14,312 nucleotides of DNA from an uncultured Collinsella sp. (GCA_959600835.1 CAUGNQ010000052.1:1-14312), one strand, 5' to 3'; shown: positions 1 to 7,105, counted from the stretch's first letter. The notes: generated by a model not told the origin, from the letters alone. Translations and numbers: made by a program.

Positions 1-30
1 ATTTATCGATGGCCTATTTCAGACTGTAAT

Positions 31-58
31 GGGCGGACACCAGCTACGGTGCCCGCCC
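31..58 (-). terminator. Hairpin downstream of the ABC operon, probable 3' end structure
   Basis: Arms at 31-41 and 48-58 pair over 11 bases around a 6-base loop. In plus-strand RNA the stem would carry one A.C mismatch; in minus-strand RNA the same position is a G.U wobble, so the stem is continuous only in the transcript of the upstream ABC operon. No U-tract follows, so it may be a Rho-dependent or RNA-stabilising end rather than a classical intrinsic terminator. The rest of 1-102 holds no recognisable gene. Confidence 0.55.
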
Positions 59-102
59 CCCCTGTATTTGATATGCTCGGTATGATTATCCCTCACAAAC
101 AA

Positions 103-921
103 TCAGAGAAATCTCGACCGCAATCGGTCGACAGTAAAGCAAATGGCAACAACGCTTGCTACGTTTATGAGACAGTCAATTAAAATCGAAATGCATTGAC
201 CATTCCCCAACGGGGTCACGCCGCAAATCCACATGAGCATCGAGGCTGGAAGCGGAAGCATGGAATTGGCCCCGATCTGTATGTAGATCGCTACGACGTT
301 GACAAGCAGCAGCATGCCAATCGGACCGAAGCCGGCCCCAAAATAGGAAACAGCGATCACGCAAGAGACCACATATGCAAGACAGACGGCACTCGCCAGA
401 AGAAGTCGATAGCAAAATACATGCAGGTTGAAATACTGCTGAGCATCCGAAACGATTGCGCAGTTAAGACAGTACAAAACGACACTCGACAGGACAAACG
501 CGCCCAAAAGGGCAAAAGAAGATAGCACCACTCGCGCAACGATAGCGCACACACGCTTCCCTCCCCGAGCCTCCGACAACCCCCACGGTTCCTCGACAAA
601 GCCCGAACTGACAAAGCGCGGCACAATGCAAGCCGCGATGAACGGAAAGAACAATGCATGGGCCAACGGGGCTACGTTGAACAGCAGACCGCGAAAAACC
701 TCTGCATTGCCAAATAGAAGGACATCCTCCGCCGATAGCCGAAGCGTCGGGTCTGGGAAAAAACCCAAGAAACTGTTCTCACGGAGGCTACAGAACCACA
801 TCGGGAAAGAATTAAGCTGCAATATCACCATGTACGCATAAATTACCAGGATTAAGGCGTACGCCCATTTGCTCACATGCTTCAATTCTGACTGGAGAAG
901 TCTTTTAATCTGACGAGCCAT
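103..921 (-). CDS. ABC-2-type transporter permease subunit (second permease)
   Basis: This is an integral membrane protein of about 272 residues with roughly six hydrophobic segments: one near the N-terminus (around residues 20-40) and five more spread between about 75 and the C-terminus. The short basic N-terminus (MARQIKRLLQSELKH) followed by a long membrane helix is typical of ABC-2 exporter permeases. I chose the ATG at 921 because a G-rich stretch (GGGGGTG) lies about seven bases upstream; a GTG at 930 is also in frame but has no spaced ribosome site. It overlaps the preceding permease by 17 bases, so the two are probably translationally coupled and may form a heterodimeric channel driven by the ATPase encoded at 1726-2487. 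The substrate cannot be read from the sequence; peptide or lantibiotic export/immunity is one option because of the type of ATPase. Confident that it is a membrane protein, less so on the exact family. Confidence 0.75.
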   Translation of the reverse strand: MARQIKRLLQSELKHVSKWAYALILVIYAYMVILQLNSFPMWFCSLRENSFLGFFPDPTLRLSAEDVLLFGNAEVFRGLLFNVAPLAHALFFPFIAACIVPRFVSSGFVEEPWGLSEARGGKRVCAIVARVVLSSFALLGAFVLSSVVLYCLNCAIVSDAQQYFNLHVFCYRLLLASAVCLAYVVSCVIAVSYFGAGFGPIGMLLLVNVVAIYIQIGANSMLPLPASMLMWICGVTPLGNGQCISILIDCLINVASVVAICFTVDRLRSRFL

Positions 922-1729
922 TGAGCACACCCCCAGCGCGAAAGCTCAAGAGAGCGTAAATCAATACCGATAGACAGCTGGCTGCCACGCCATATCCCAG
1001 AAGCGTCAGCTGCCCCATATCGCTATACCCAAGGGCACATCCGACTCCAAGGTACGGCCCCGGAAGGAAGAAGATCCATCGCAAGGATGGTATAGGTGCC
1101 TGAAGGAAGGCTCCGTAGAGCGTCAAGCTCATGACAAATCCGACTATCACCACGGCCCCACTCAATACAGCGCTGCCCGTTATCCGATAGATGGTCACCG
1201 TCTCCAGCGCAACCGATATCACCAATACGGCGTTGACTATCATTGCAGGCAAAAATACAGTTAGTATGTTGTGCGAGTAGTTATGCCCTCCACGTATTAT
1301 GGCTATTGCAAAAAGAAGAAGGCAAAGCGCGCTATACGCTGCGCCAATTATTAAAGCAGACGAAAATGCATGGGCTAGAGCCCCATAAAAGCGGTTGAGA
1401 CCTCTTGCCGAAGAAATTCGGTGCCCCTCTTTATAGCCATGCTCCTGTAAAAGCACCAAACAAACGATGAGTGGAACGAACAGGGATGTACCGGCAAAAG
1501 CGCTGCGCGCAAGGGACTCATCAGGCGCAGAAGGATCGATTGCATTCCAGAGGAAACCAATATCCTCCCCACAAACGCCATAGCCAAAGGCGAGCAACGT
1601 TGTTCCGTTTTTTAGAAAGATGCCGAAGAGAAGGCCGAACGCCAGCATAAGCGCAAGACCAAACTTCGCCGGAAATATCCTGTGCAAACGCATCATATCT
1701 GCCTTTATGGGATGGATCGCCCGCTTCAT
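905..1729 (-). CDS. ABC-2-type transporter permease subunit (first permease)
   Basis: The protein has 274 residues and about six membrane segments: one near residues 22-40, one near 80-95 and four between about 115 and 265. A basic N-terminus precedes the first helix, and a large loop (about 45-80) separates the first two. These traits fit the ABC-2 exporter permease fold. Its start codon overlaps the stop codon of the upstream ATPase gene as ATGA (1726-1729), a classic coupling arrangement, so both are made from one mRNA. A second in-frame ATG pair lies at residues 12-13, but the overlap start is favoured. It overlaps the next permease by 17 bases. Together the three genes encode a complete exporter: one ATPase and two different permeases. 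I see no signature that fixes the substrate. Confidence 0.78.
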   Translation of the reverse strand: MKRAIHPIKADMMRLHRIFPAKFGLALMLAFGLLFGIFLKNGTTLLAFGYGVCGEDIGFLWNAIDPSAPDESLARSAFAGTSLFVPLIVCLVLLQEHGYKEGHRISSARGLNRFYGALAHAFSSALIIGAAYSALCLLLFAIAIIRGGHNYSHNILTVFLPAMIVNAVLVISVALETVTIYRITGSAVLSGAVVIVGFVMSLTLYGAFLQAPIPSLRWIFFLPGPYLGVGCALGYSDMGQLTLLGYGVAASCLSVLIYALLSFRAGGVLNGSSD

Positions 1730-2487
1730 AGCGAGACCGCCTTCATCAAGCGCCTGTAATACTCTTTTAGGGATGGCGCCTCATCCCTTATGACGTCCAT
1801 CGATTCCTTTTTTAGCAGTTCACCGTCATGAAGAAACAGGCAGCTTGTTGCAACTGATGCCAGCTCATCCAAGTCGTGGCTAGAGATAAGCATGGTTTTG
1901 CCCTGCTCCCGATTCAATCGACCGATAAGGGCCCATATACTCTCGATGCCCAACGGATCCAATCCATTTGCCGGCTCATCGAAAATTAGTACGTCGGTGT
2001 CGCCCAATAAAGCCGTAGCTATATCCAGTCGCCGTTTCATTCCCAGAGAAAAACTGCTCACGCTCTTTTTCTCATCGACGTCCAGCCCGACTAGGCCCAA
2101 GACACGAGGAACCTCACGTTTCTCATCGAGCCCCCATTCCGCACATCGGATCCGAAGATTCTCAGCCGCACTGAGGGATTGGTATGCTCCGCAGGAATCT
2201 GGCACATAGCCGACACGCGTCCGCATCAGGCTCAGCTCTTTTTTCGACTTGCCTCCAAAGAGCTCCACGCTCCCCGACGATGGCTCACAGAGGCCCAATA
2301 CGATTTTAATAAGCGTGCTTTTGCCCGCCCCGTTTGCACCAACAAGGGCGCAGAGCTCAGACTGATGTACCTCGAAGGAAACGTCATGCAAAACGCGGCG
2401 CCTCCCATAGCGCTTTGACACCCTTGATAGCCTTATCGTTGATGCGTTCATTGGCCTCCCGTTCCGCTTGATAGCAAAACCGCTCAT
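1726..2487 (-). CDS. ABC transporter ATP-binding protein
   Basis: This 253-residue nucleotide-binding subunit carries Walker A (GANGAGKST, residues 50-58), a signature region FSLGMKRR (146-153) in place of LSGGQ, Walker B DVLIFDEP (165-172) followed by a D-loop (NGLDP), and the switch histidine in SSHDLDE (H204). The SLGM signature is typical of the BcrA/lantibiotic-immunity branch of exporters. The usual Q-loop glutamine is not obvious: the segment reads GYVPDSCGAYQSL (93-105). The start at 2487 has AAGGA about six bases upstream. An internal ATG at 2451 (residue 13) is closer to where family members usually begin, and GGGAGG precedes it, but with only three bases of spacing. The gene leads the exporter operon and lies just downstream of a large dyad (2506-2539) that probably is the operator. 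Family is sure; substrate is unknown. Confidence 0.93.
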   Translation of the reverse strand: MSGFAIKRNGRPMNASTIRLSRVSKRYGRRRVLHDVSFEVHQSELCALVGANGAGKSTLIKIVLGLCEPSSGSVELFGGKSKKELSLMRTRVGYVPDSCGAYQSLSAAENLRIRCAEWGLDEKREVPRVLGLVGLDVDEKKSVSSFSLGMKRRLDIATALLGDTDVLIFDEPANGLDPLGIESIWALIGRLNREQGKTMLISSHDLDELASVATSCLFLHDGELLKKESMDVIRDEAPSLKEYYRRLMKAVSL

Positions 2488-2505
2488 ATCGTTCCTTCTT
2501 TACTT

Positions 2506-2539
2506 TATCGTTTTCAATAGTTATTATTGTTTTTCGATA
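2506..2539. promoter_or_regulatory. Putative operator: dyad TATCG-N24-CGATA upstream of the ABC operon
   Basis: An outer inverted repeat (TTATCG at 2505-2510, CGATAA at 2535-2540) encloses an inner one (CAATA at 2515-2519, TATTG at 2525-2529); the inner axis is shifted by half a base because the spacers are 4 and 5 bases. It covers the -10 region and ends 18 bases from the ATPase start codon. The same outer sequence with the same 34-base span occurs before the DUF2975/XRE operon at 3551-3584. That two-copy match is the main reason for calling it an operator, and the neighbouring XRE protein is the natural candidate ligand (inference). Confidence 0.6.
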
Positions 2540-2554
2540 ACTCATATTTGTCAA
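2526..2554 (-). promoter_or_regulatory. Probable sigma-70 promoter of the ABC exporter operon
   Basis: Read on the minus strand, a perfect -35 box TTGACA lies at 2554-2549. With a 17-base spacer the -10 position holds AACAAT (2531-2526), a 4/6 match. The predicted transcript would start near 2518 and leave a leader of about 30 bases. The -10 box and start site fall inside the dyad at 2506-2539, so a protein bound there would be expected to block transcription. Confidence 0.55.
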
Positions 2555-2561
2555 GATAATC

Positions 2562-2591
2562 TAAAAGAAAGAACCCGTGTTAGACACGGGT
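2562..2591 (-). terminator. Intrinsic terminator of the DUF2975/XRE operon
   Basis: An 8-base perfect stem (ACCCGTGT at 2573-2580 with ACACGGGT at 2584-2591) closes on a 3-base loop. On the minus strand it is followed at once by the U-rich run TCTTTCTTTT (2572 down to 2563). It lies about 40 bases past the XRE stop codon and upstream of the exporter promoter, so the two operons appear to be transcribed separately. Confidence 0.85.
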
Positions 2592-2631
2592 CCCTTCACG
2601 CTGATATTTCGTTTTAGTTGTTCGCCTTAAG

Positions 2632-2961
2632 CTACTCGTCGCTCAAATCGACAGCAAAGACTGATGTCGGAAGCGACGCCTCATTGCCTCCGCCGTCCCG
2701 CATCTGCCTCACAACGTTTTTTGCACGCTCAACAATAAGCTCCTCAAGCTCTTTCTCACTCACGCGCTGAATAATATCTCCCGGTTGACAATCAAGCTCA
2801 TCACAGATATCGAGGAGCGTCTTTAGGCGAATAGCTTTTATCTTTCCGTTTCTAAGCTTTGAAATATTAGCCGGAGTATGCCCCGTCGCCCGAATCAGAT
2901 CAGAACTGGTCTTTCCGGTCTTAAGCAGCTGCGTCTCAAGCTCGATAATGAGATAGCTCAT
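2632..2961 (-). CDS. Small XRE-family (Cro/C1-type) helix-turn-helix regulator
   Basis: The 109-residue protein has an N-terminal helix-turn-helix domain (about residues 5-65): positioning helix around TSSDLIRATG (18-27), recognition helix around TPANISKLRNGK (29-40), then LKTLLDICDELDCQPGDII, the typical ending of the compact HTH_26/YozG-like group. The tail (66-109) is charged, probably helical, and longer than in the shortest members. It starts 8 bases after the DUF2975 stop codon, and its strong ribosome site (GGAGGA) abuts that stop, so the pair is one operon. DUF2975 membrane proteins are commonly paired with such regulators. By position and by the twin dyads it probably represses its own operon and the exporter operon; that target assignment is inferred. 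Confidence 0.9.
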   Translation of the reverse strand: MSYLIIELETQLLKTGKTSSDLIRATGHTPANISKLRNGKIKAIRLKTLLDICDELDCQPGDIIQRVSEKELEELIVERAKNVVRQMRDGGGNEASLPTSVFAVDLSDE

Positions 2962-2969
2962 GCTTCCTC

Positions 2970-3530
2970 CTACACAAGCTCGTCAGACTGCTCCTGGAGC
3001 AGCGAGGCATAACTCCAGATCGCCGAGATAAACAAACAGACAACCGCGCCGATAAGCGACCCCGCATCAAAGGCAATGCCTTGGCAAATCTCAATAACGA
3101 AGGAATGAGGCACGATGTAAAGCTCCAGTCCGCCAATGGTGAGATTGACCGATCCATAGGCACCAACAAGCGAAACCGCGGCGTTAGCAGCAAAGGCAAG
3201 CGCGAGAACACGGATAAGCCGTACATGCGTCTTGGTAAAGGGCGAGACGCCCCGCGAGATGTTACGGCTGATCCCGCACAAAACGACAAGCGAAATACCC
3301 ACGACGAGTGCCAGGCACAGTCCGCTTGGGATAACGATGCACCCGCCATTGAGAAGCGTCACGACACCAAAAGAATCAACAGAAGCACCGTTTGCAACCG
3401 CATACCAGATCACGTAAACAACCAACGCGGCAAAAGCGACGAGCATTCCCGCAAAAACGGCTGCCATGCAAAAACCAAGCTTCCTGATATTTTCGCCCGC
3501 CTTGGCCATACGCTGAACGCTGTTGGACAT
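2970..3530 (-). CDS. DUF2975 family membrane protein
   Basis: The product has 186 residues and four predicted membrane helices (about 18-44, 66-86, 106-124 and 156-174). Family hallmarks are the cytoplasmic ISRGVSPFTK segment (91-100) after helix 2, with following arginines, and the C-terminal SYASLLQEQSDE (173-184), which resembles the usual conserved ending. I chose the ATG at 3530: GAGGGTGAG precedes it and homology-like sequence begins there. A longer frame from 3629 would run through the dyad at 3551-3584 and is rejected. The gene leads an operon with the XRE regulator (8-base gap). The function of DUF2975 is not established; a membrane partner that senses a signal and frees or sequesters the regulator is a reasonable guess from the constant pairing. 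Confidence 0.85.
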   Translation of the reverse strand: MSNSVQRMAKAGENIRKLGFCMAAVFAGMLVAFAALVVYVIWYAVANGASVDSFGVVTLLNGGCIVIPSGLCLALVVGISLVVLCGISRNISRGVSPFTKTHVRLIRVLALAFAANAAVSLVGAYGSVNLTIGGLELYIVPHSFVIEICQGIAFDAGSLIGAVVCLFISAIWSYASLLQEQSDELV

Positions 3531-3550
3531 ACACTCACCCTCATCGACTC

Positions 3551-3584
3551 TATCGTTATTCGAACAGTTTATCGAACAACGATA
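3551..3584. promoter_or_regulatory. Putative operator: dyad TATCG-N24-CGATA upstream of DUF2975/XRE
   Basis: Of the 17 base pairs across this 34-base dyad, 13 are complementary, including 12 of the outer 13: TATCGTT/AACGATA outside and TTCGA/TCGAA inside. It ends 20 bases before the DUF2975 start codon. Outer sequence and total span match the exporter dyad at 2506-2539 exactly, and the distance to the start codon is nearly the same. It most likely is the autoregulatory site of the XRE protein. A convincing -35/-10 pair was not seen here. Confidence 0.6.
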
Positions 3585-3672
3585 TGGATTGCATGCGGAA
3601 AGCCCCGCCAGTGCGCATGGGCCATTCACTAATCAGAAGGGGTGAGAGTGGATTTTTGGACATGTATCGAAC

Positions 3673-3736
3673 GAGCGTGGATAATCTCCCACTTTGAGGC
3701 CGCCACCGGGCCTAAAACGGGAGATTATCCACGCTC
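3673..3736. repeat. Long intergenic inverted repeat (18-base perfect arms)
   Basis: Perfect arms GAGCGTGGATAATCTCCC (3673-3690) and its complement (3719-3736) flank 28 bases, which themselves pair in part: TTTGAGGCC against GGCCTAAA with one bulge. The result is an almost continuous hairpin of about 64 bases. It sits between the 3' end of the HPt gene and the DUF2975 operon, with no U-tract on either side. It may end the HPt transcript, or be a member of a dispersed palindromic family; compare 8074-8140. The rest of 3585-3760 shows no gene. Confidence 0.8.
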
Positions 3737-3760
3737 ATAGTCATCAAAGCTCGCAAGCTC

Positions 3761-4117
3761 TTATTCGGCCGCCTCGCGCAGGGCCGACATCGTTGCCGCA
3801 TATTGCTGCTGCAGCGCATGCATTCCCTCGCGAGCGCCGTCAACGGCATCGGCGCCGCGCAGCGCCTCGGTCACCACAACTGCCGGCTCGTACAGATTAT
3901 CGAATCCCAGGTTCTGGCTCACGCCCTTGAGCGTGTGCGCTGCCATAAACGCACTCTCGGCGTCTCCTGCCGCCATGGCAGCCTCCAGTTTGTCCATGCT
4001 CTCGTCATCCAAAAACTTGAGGGCAAAGCGGGCAAGCATCTCATCGCCCATCAGCCGAGCGCAAGCGTCATCATAATTGGCACCGATCTTCTCATACGCC
4101 TCACGCATGGAAATCAT
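3761..4117 (-). CDS. HPt (histidine phosphotransfer) domain protein
   Basis: A stand-alone 118-residue HPt domain. The phosphorylatable histidine is H61 in AAHTLKGVSQNLGF (59-72), which matches the HPt consensus (A-H-x-L-K-G, then N-x-G). The rest is predicted four-helix bundle, and length is normal for a single domain. The start at 4117 has AAAGGAG nine bases upstream; an ATG three codons later is less well placed. It lies 23 bases downstream of the GGDEF/REC/HD-GYP gene on the same strand, so the two are surely co-transcribed. HPt proteins pass phosphate between receiver domains in multi-step phosphorelays; the neighbour's receiver is the obvious partner. The histidine kinase that starts the relay is not in this window. 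Confidence 0.9.
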   Translation of the reverse strand: MISMREAYEKIGANYDDACARLMGDEMLARFALKFLDDESMDKLEAAMAAGDAESAFMAAHTLKGVSQNLGFDNLYEPAVVVTEALRGADAVDGAREGMHALQQQYAATMSALREAAE

Positions 4118-4140
4118 GGATTAAAACTCCTTTGGTCAAA

Positions 4141-6021
4141 CTAAATCGTGGGAAACGCAACGACGTCGGCGGGGCGTGCCAACGTCTCGGCAATTTGGTC
4201 TTGCACCTCGAGCAGGCAATCGAGCAGCAGCGGGTTAAAGGTGCCGCACTTACCGTCCAGGATCATCTGGATCGCCTCCTTGTGCGGGATAGCGTCCTTG
4301 TACACACGCACACTCGTCAGAGCATCGTACACGTCAGCCACCGAAACCACCTGCGCGGCGATGGGGATATCGTCGCCCTTGAGGCCATCGGGATAACCCT
4401 TGCCGTCCCAGCGCTCGTGATGCCAACGCGCAATCTGGTACGCATATTCCATAAGCGCATTGCCGGCGTGATGGCTACCCAGCTTAAGCAGCATATCGGC
4501 GCCGATCGTGGTATGCGTCTTCATGATCTCGAACTCCTCGGGCGTAAGGCGTCCGGGCTTGTTGAGGATCGCATCGTCAATCGACATCTTGCCGATATCG
4601 TGCAGCGCCGAAGCCAGGGCGATCGTGGAGCGTTCCTCATTGTCGAGGGAGATCGTGCCGCTACGCTGGACCAGACAGCCAAGCAGCAGCTCGGTCAGCT
4701 TTTCGATGTTCGTAACGTGCCTACCGCTCTCGCCGTTGCGAAGCTCCATGACGCCGGCCATGATGTCGATGAGCATGCGACTGTTCTTGACGCGCTCGTT
4801 GTACTGCTGGGACAGCAGGTTCGTCAGGCGGCGCTGTTTGGCGTATAGGCGGATGGTGTTGCTTACACGGCGGCGCACGACACGGGAGTCAAACGGGCGG
4901 TTGATATAGTCCGAGGCGCCCAGCTCGTACGCGCGCAGAACCATATCATCGGAATCTTCGCTCGAGATCATGATGACAGGCAGATTGTCGATACCCGATC
5001 GGCGCGACAGATCGGCCAGTACCTCAAAGCCGCTTATGCCCGGCATGATAATGTCCAGCAGCACGAGCGACAACTCATCGCCATAGCGGTCGACCATGTC
5101 GAGCGCCGCACGACCGTTATCGGCCTCGAGGATACAATACTCGTCCTTGAGCATCTCGTTGAGAATGACTCGGTTCATCTCGGAGTCATCGACAATAAGC
5201 ACCAAAGGCTTTTCGCTTTGGAAGGCCTCGATGGAATCGGCATCGGTCACGACCGTACCGGCTTTTGCCTTAGCGCGGCTCAGTAACTGGACAGCGCGGC
5301 CAACGCCCTCATCGACCGTCTCGCCATGAATGCGAACGCCACCAACACATGCCGTCAAGCTCACGTACTCATGGCCCGGAATAATCGTGGAACGAACGGC
5401 ATCGGACACCTGATGCAGGCGACGGGTGAAGTCATCGGAGGGAATATTGGGCATGACAACCACAAACTTGTCGCAGCCATAGCGCACAAGCTCGTCAGTC
5501 GAACGGATTCCGCTGCGCATGGCTGTCGCCACAGCACCGAGCGCAAGGTCGCCGGCATGACGGCCACACGTATCGTTGAAGACCCTAAAATCATCAAGGT
5601 CGATCACCGCAACGCCGGCATTCACGCGGGCGCTACGGAGCTTTTCCTCGTAATATCGGCGATTGCGCACATTCGTCAGCACGTCGGTGTAGACAAGGTC
5701 CTCTTCTGCGGCCTCTTGCTCATCGATCGGACGCACCATCAGCAAGACGTGAGGCTCGCCCTCGACCTTCAAAGGGCGTAGACGGGCGCGGTACTCAGTG
5801 CCATCATTGAGCAGTTGCTCCGACACCTCATCGGAGTCTGCCAAAGCCTCAAGGCTTGACTGACGCAGACAAGGACACCGATCACCGGCGAGCAGGCAGT
5901 TAGGCTCACTCTTAATCTGATCGGCCGACAGCAAACGCACCACGGGGTAGGTCTTCGCGACACGGGCGACCTCGGCGGCAGCCTCCTCGTCGGTTAGATT
6001 GACCTCGTGATTATTGAGCAT
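4141..6021 (-). CDS. Multidomain signalling protein: Cys-containing N-terminus, degenerate GGDEF, receiver, HD-GYP
   Basis: A 626-residue cytoplasmic protein without obvious membrane helices. Domains in order: an N-terminal sensor-like region (about 20-100) with C42, C49 and C51; a GGDEF domain (about 108-262) whose active loop reads GCDKF (182-186); a receiver domain (about 272-395) with acidic D278/D279 and phosphoacceptor D323 in LLDIIMPG; and an HD-GYP domain (about 410-615) with HD at 474-475, H503, HH at 534-535 and GYP at 542-544. The glutamate of GGDEF is lysine here, so cyclase activity is very unlikely, whereas the HD-GYP motifs look complete. The likely output is therefore c-di-GMP hydrolysis, controlled by receiver phosphorylation. 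The receiver's usual KP lysine is arginine (R375). The HPt gene follows after 23 bases. The ribosome site before 6021 is weak (AAAGGG). Confidence 0.92.
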   Translation of the reverse strand: MLNNHEVNLTDEEAAAEVARVAKTYPVVRLLSADQIKSEPNCLLAGDRCPCLRQSSLEALADSDEVSEQLLNDGTEYRARLRPLKVEGEPHVLLMVRPIDEQEAAEEDLVYTDVLTNVRNRRYYEEKLRSARVNAGVAVIDLDDFRVFNDTCGRHAGDLALGAVATAMRSGIRSTDELVRYGCDKFVVVMPNIPSDDFTRRLHQVSDAVRSTIIPGHEYVSLTACVGGVRIHGETVDEGVGRAVQLLSRAKAKAGTVVTDADSIEAFQSEKPLVLIVDDSEMNRVILNEMLKDEYCILEADNGRAALDMVDRYGDELSLVLLDIIMPGISGFEVLADLSRRSGIDNLPVIMISSEDSDDMVLRAYELGASDYINRPFDSRVVRRRVSNTIRLYAKQRRLTNLLSQQYNERVKNSRMLIDIMAGVMELRNGESGRHVTNIEKLTELLLGCLVQRSGTISLDNEERSTIALASALHDIGKMSIDDAILNKPGRLTPEEFEIMKTHTTIGADMLLKLGSHHAGNALMEYAYQIARWHHERWDGKGYPDGLKGDDIPIAAQVVSVADVYDALTSVRVYKDAIPHKEAIQMILDGKCGTFNPLLLDCLLEVQDQIAETLARPADVVAFPTI

Positions 6022-6066
6022 ATGGGGCCCTTTCGATAGTTTCGCATGGTAGCGGTGGGTTCCAAA

Positions 6067-6082
6067 TGTTACAAGGGTAACA
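6067..6082. promoter_or_regulatory. Small perfect dyad upstream of the GGDEF/HD-GYP gene
   Basis: TGTTAC and GTAACA flank four bases. On the minus strand the dyad overlaps a possible -35 (TTGTAA), with TACCAT 17 bases downstream, each a 4/6 match, so it could be an operator of the signalling operon. The remainder of the 211-base gap (6022-6232) shows no gene and no clear terminator for the hydrolase or the signalling gene. Confidence 0.3.
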
Positions 6083-6232
6083 CCTTGCCGATGCAGGTAA
6101 GCACGTGAATGCTGTTACATTTTTATGACCTGGCAGACGGCGCGATTGAAGCCGCAGACGTGAAGTTTTGAGCACATTTGTTAACACGGCCGAAACGTTT
6201 GCGAGTGAAGACTGTTTTGATTTTTACGGCTG

Positions 6233-7030
6233 CTAGAGCTCCAGAATGCTACGGACAGTCTGGGCAGCCGCTGCCGGGCGATCGCGCAGGCCGTTGTGCG
6301 CGCCCGGGATTGTCACGAGGGGGCAATCGAGATATTCGGCAGCCGCTCGCGTACCAGCCTCGCGGGATGTGCCAATCGAGAGCTCGCCCAGGAGCACGGC
6401 GGCCACCGTTTTTGACGCGCGAACGCTATCCCAATCGGGAACGCAGGTCATAGCAATCCCGTATTCGTTTGCCATGAAACTGCGGCCGTTGCGCAGGGCA
6501 TGTTTGGCTTCCGCTTCGGTCGTTCCAGGAGCCTCGGGGTCCAAGTCGCCGAGGGCTCCCAAGAAAAGCCGGAGCGCCCTTGAAACCTTTCCCGCCGCAA
6601 TCATATCGAGCAAAACCGGAGCTGCGCCCATACCGACGCCTTTGTCCGACACAGCCGGCTCATGCAGAATCGCACGGGCAACGAGATGGGGTTCGGTGCG
6701 AAGAAGCTCCAGCGCCACCAACGTACCGGCGCTATGCGCAAGCACATTTGCCGGAGCGCCAACGCGTTCGATCACGGCTTGCAGGTCGGCGGCCTGAGCG
6801 GCAAGATCATAGCTGCCGTCTGCCGCATCGCTGCTGCCACCGCAGCCGCGGCGGTCGTAGGCAATTACGCGGTAGTTGCGGCTGAGCTCACAAGCGATAC
6901 CGTCAAAAAATGTGCCGTCGACACAAGCGCCGTGCACGCACACCAAGGCAGGAGCATCAGGCGACACATCCGGGCCGACATATTCGCGACAGGCGATCGT
7001 GGTGCCCGCATTCTCGACCGTAAAATCCAT
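6233..7030 (-). CDS. Alpha/beta-fold hydrolase
   Basis: The 265-residue protein has the alpha/beta hydrolase layout: an oxyanion-hole motif VCVHGACVDG (30-39), the strand YRVIAYDRRGCGGSS (53-67), a nucleophile elbow LAHSAGTLVA with Ser100, and a catalytic histidine H245 in PGAHNGL. The acid residue is less certain; E216 in LLGELSIG is the best-placed candidate. Between about 125 and 210 lies the variable cap region that sets the substrate, and nothing there points to a known one. Length is standard and there is no signal peptide, so it is cytoplasmic. It is transcribed alone, divergently from the radical SAM gene. Esterase or lipase-type action on a small ester is a family-level guess only. 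Confidence 0.88.
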   Translation of the reverse strand: MDFTVENAGTTIACREYVGPDVSPDAPALVCVHGACVDGTFFDGIACELSRNYRVIAYDRRGCGGSSDAADGSYDLAAQAADLQAVIERVGAPANVLAHSAGTLVALELLRTEPHLVARAILHEPAVSDKGVGMGAAPVLLDMIAAGKVSRALRLFLGALGDLDPEAPGTTEAEAKHALRNGRSFMANEYGIAMTCVPDWDSVRASKTVAAVLLGELSIGTSREAGTRAAAEYLDCPLVTIPGAHNGLRDRPAAAAQTVRSILEL

Positions 7031-7105
7031 GTTGTGCCCCCGTCATCAATGCTCATCCAGTTGCACGTCAGTGCGGTTGGATAGACCCGCATTGCCTTAC
7101 ACCTT

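Noticed and set aside
3531..3629. N-terminal extension of the DUF2975 protein (start at 3629)
   Set aside because: It would translate through the dyad at 3551-3584, and the extra residues are not membrane- or family-like; ATG 3530 has a ribosome site.
3665..3672. Further TATCGAAC half-site, and TTTATCGAT at 2-10, as extra regulator sites
   Set aside because: Each is a single half-site without a partner at the 34-base spacing, so chance is as likely.
2488..3760. The intergenic dyads as a CRISPR array
   Set aside because: They are palindromes without the regular repeat-spacer alternation, and no cas gene is present.
6022..6232. Small gene or RNA in the gap between the signalling gene and the hydrolase
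   Set aside because: No open frame with a start signal and no stable long hairpin; only the small TGTTAC dyad stands out.
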